This document shows, piece by piece, positions 5,567 through 5,579 of a stretch of 5,579 nucleotides of DNA. Each line of letters opens with the position of its first letter. The stretch's first letter is position 1. The notes below the pieces were generated by a model, which worked only from the letters and a program-made list of their open reading frames with translations, searched no databases and was not told where the DNA came from. This DNA comes from an uncultured Eubacteriaceae bacterium (lineage in GTDB: Bacteria > Bacillota > Clostridia > Oscillospirales > Acutalibacteraceae), in assembly GCA_937905915.1 (NCBI GenBank), contig CALCVR010000119.1, forward strand, positions 1 to 5,579, written 5' to 3'. The translations under genes and the position numbers were made by a program.

Positions 5567-5579
5567 AATAAAGCACTCT

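Overview
The window looks like chromosomal DNA from a low- to mid-G+C Gram-positive bacterium, most likely a Clostridia-class Firmicute. The evidence is strong AGGAGG-type ribosome binding sites, near-consensus sigma-A promoters, a TTG start codon, a MarR–ABC–ABC efflux operon of a kind common in Clostridia, and a cre-like site. No species can be named from the sequence alone.

Left part (1–4120, minus strand): one compact operon transcribed right to left. It starts at a TTGACA-N16-TATAAT promoter (4093–4120) and encodes a MarR-family repressor (TTG start at 4051), then two ABC exporter half-transporters. The first-transcribed half (1850–3604) has a degenerate ATPase site and the second (40–1875) an intact one, the classic asymmetry of heterodimeric multidrug exporters such as LmrCD, BmrCD and TM287/288. 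A perfect 20-bp palindrome (4078–4097) covers the end of the -10 box and the expected transcription start. The simplest reading is that MarR binds there and represses its own operon until a ligand releases it.

Middle part (about 4121–4643): no intact gene. Its left half holds what looks like a short decayed fragment of a GH92-type alpha-mannosidase gene on the minus strand. Its right half is very AT-rich, with two small inverted repeats and no convincing coding sequence.

Right part (4644–5579, plus strand): an extended -10 promoter and a good ribosome binding site lead into a DUF368 membrane protein (4689–5519). This family is now known as PopT-type polyprenyl-phosphate translocases, which recycle the undecaprenyl-phosphate lipid carrier of cell-wall synthesis. 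Just after it, at the window edge, a strong promoter overlaps a CcpA/LacI-type operator and points at a gene outside the window. The DUF368 gene is clearly more AT-rich than the ABC operon.

I found no CRISPR array, tRNA, rRNA, insertion sequence or clear rho-independent terminator, and no strong case for a wholly new system. The points most worth a second look are the operator and start-codon layout of marR, the GH92 remnant, the DUF368 protein, and the edge promoter with its cre-like site.
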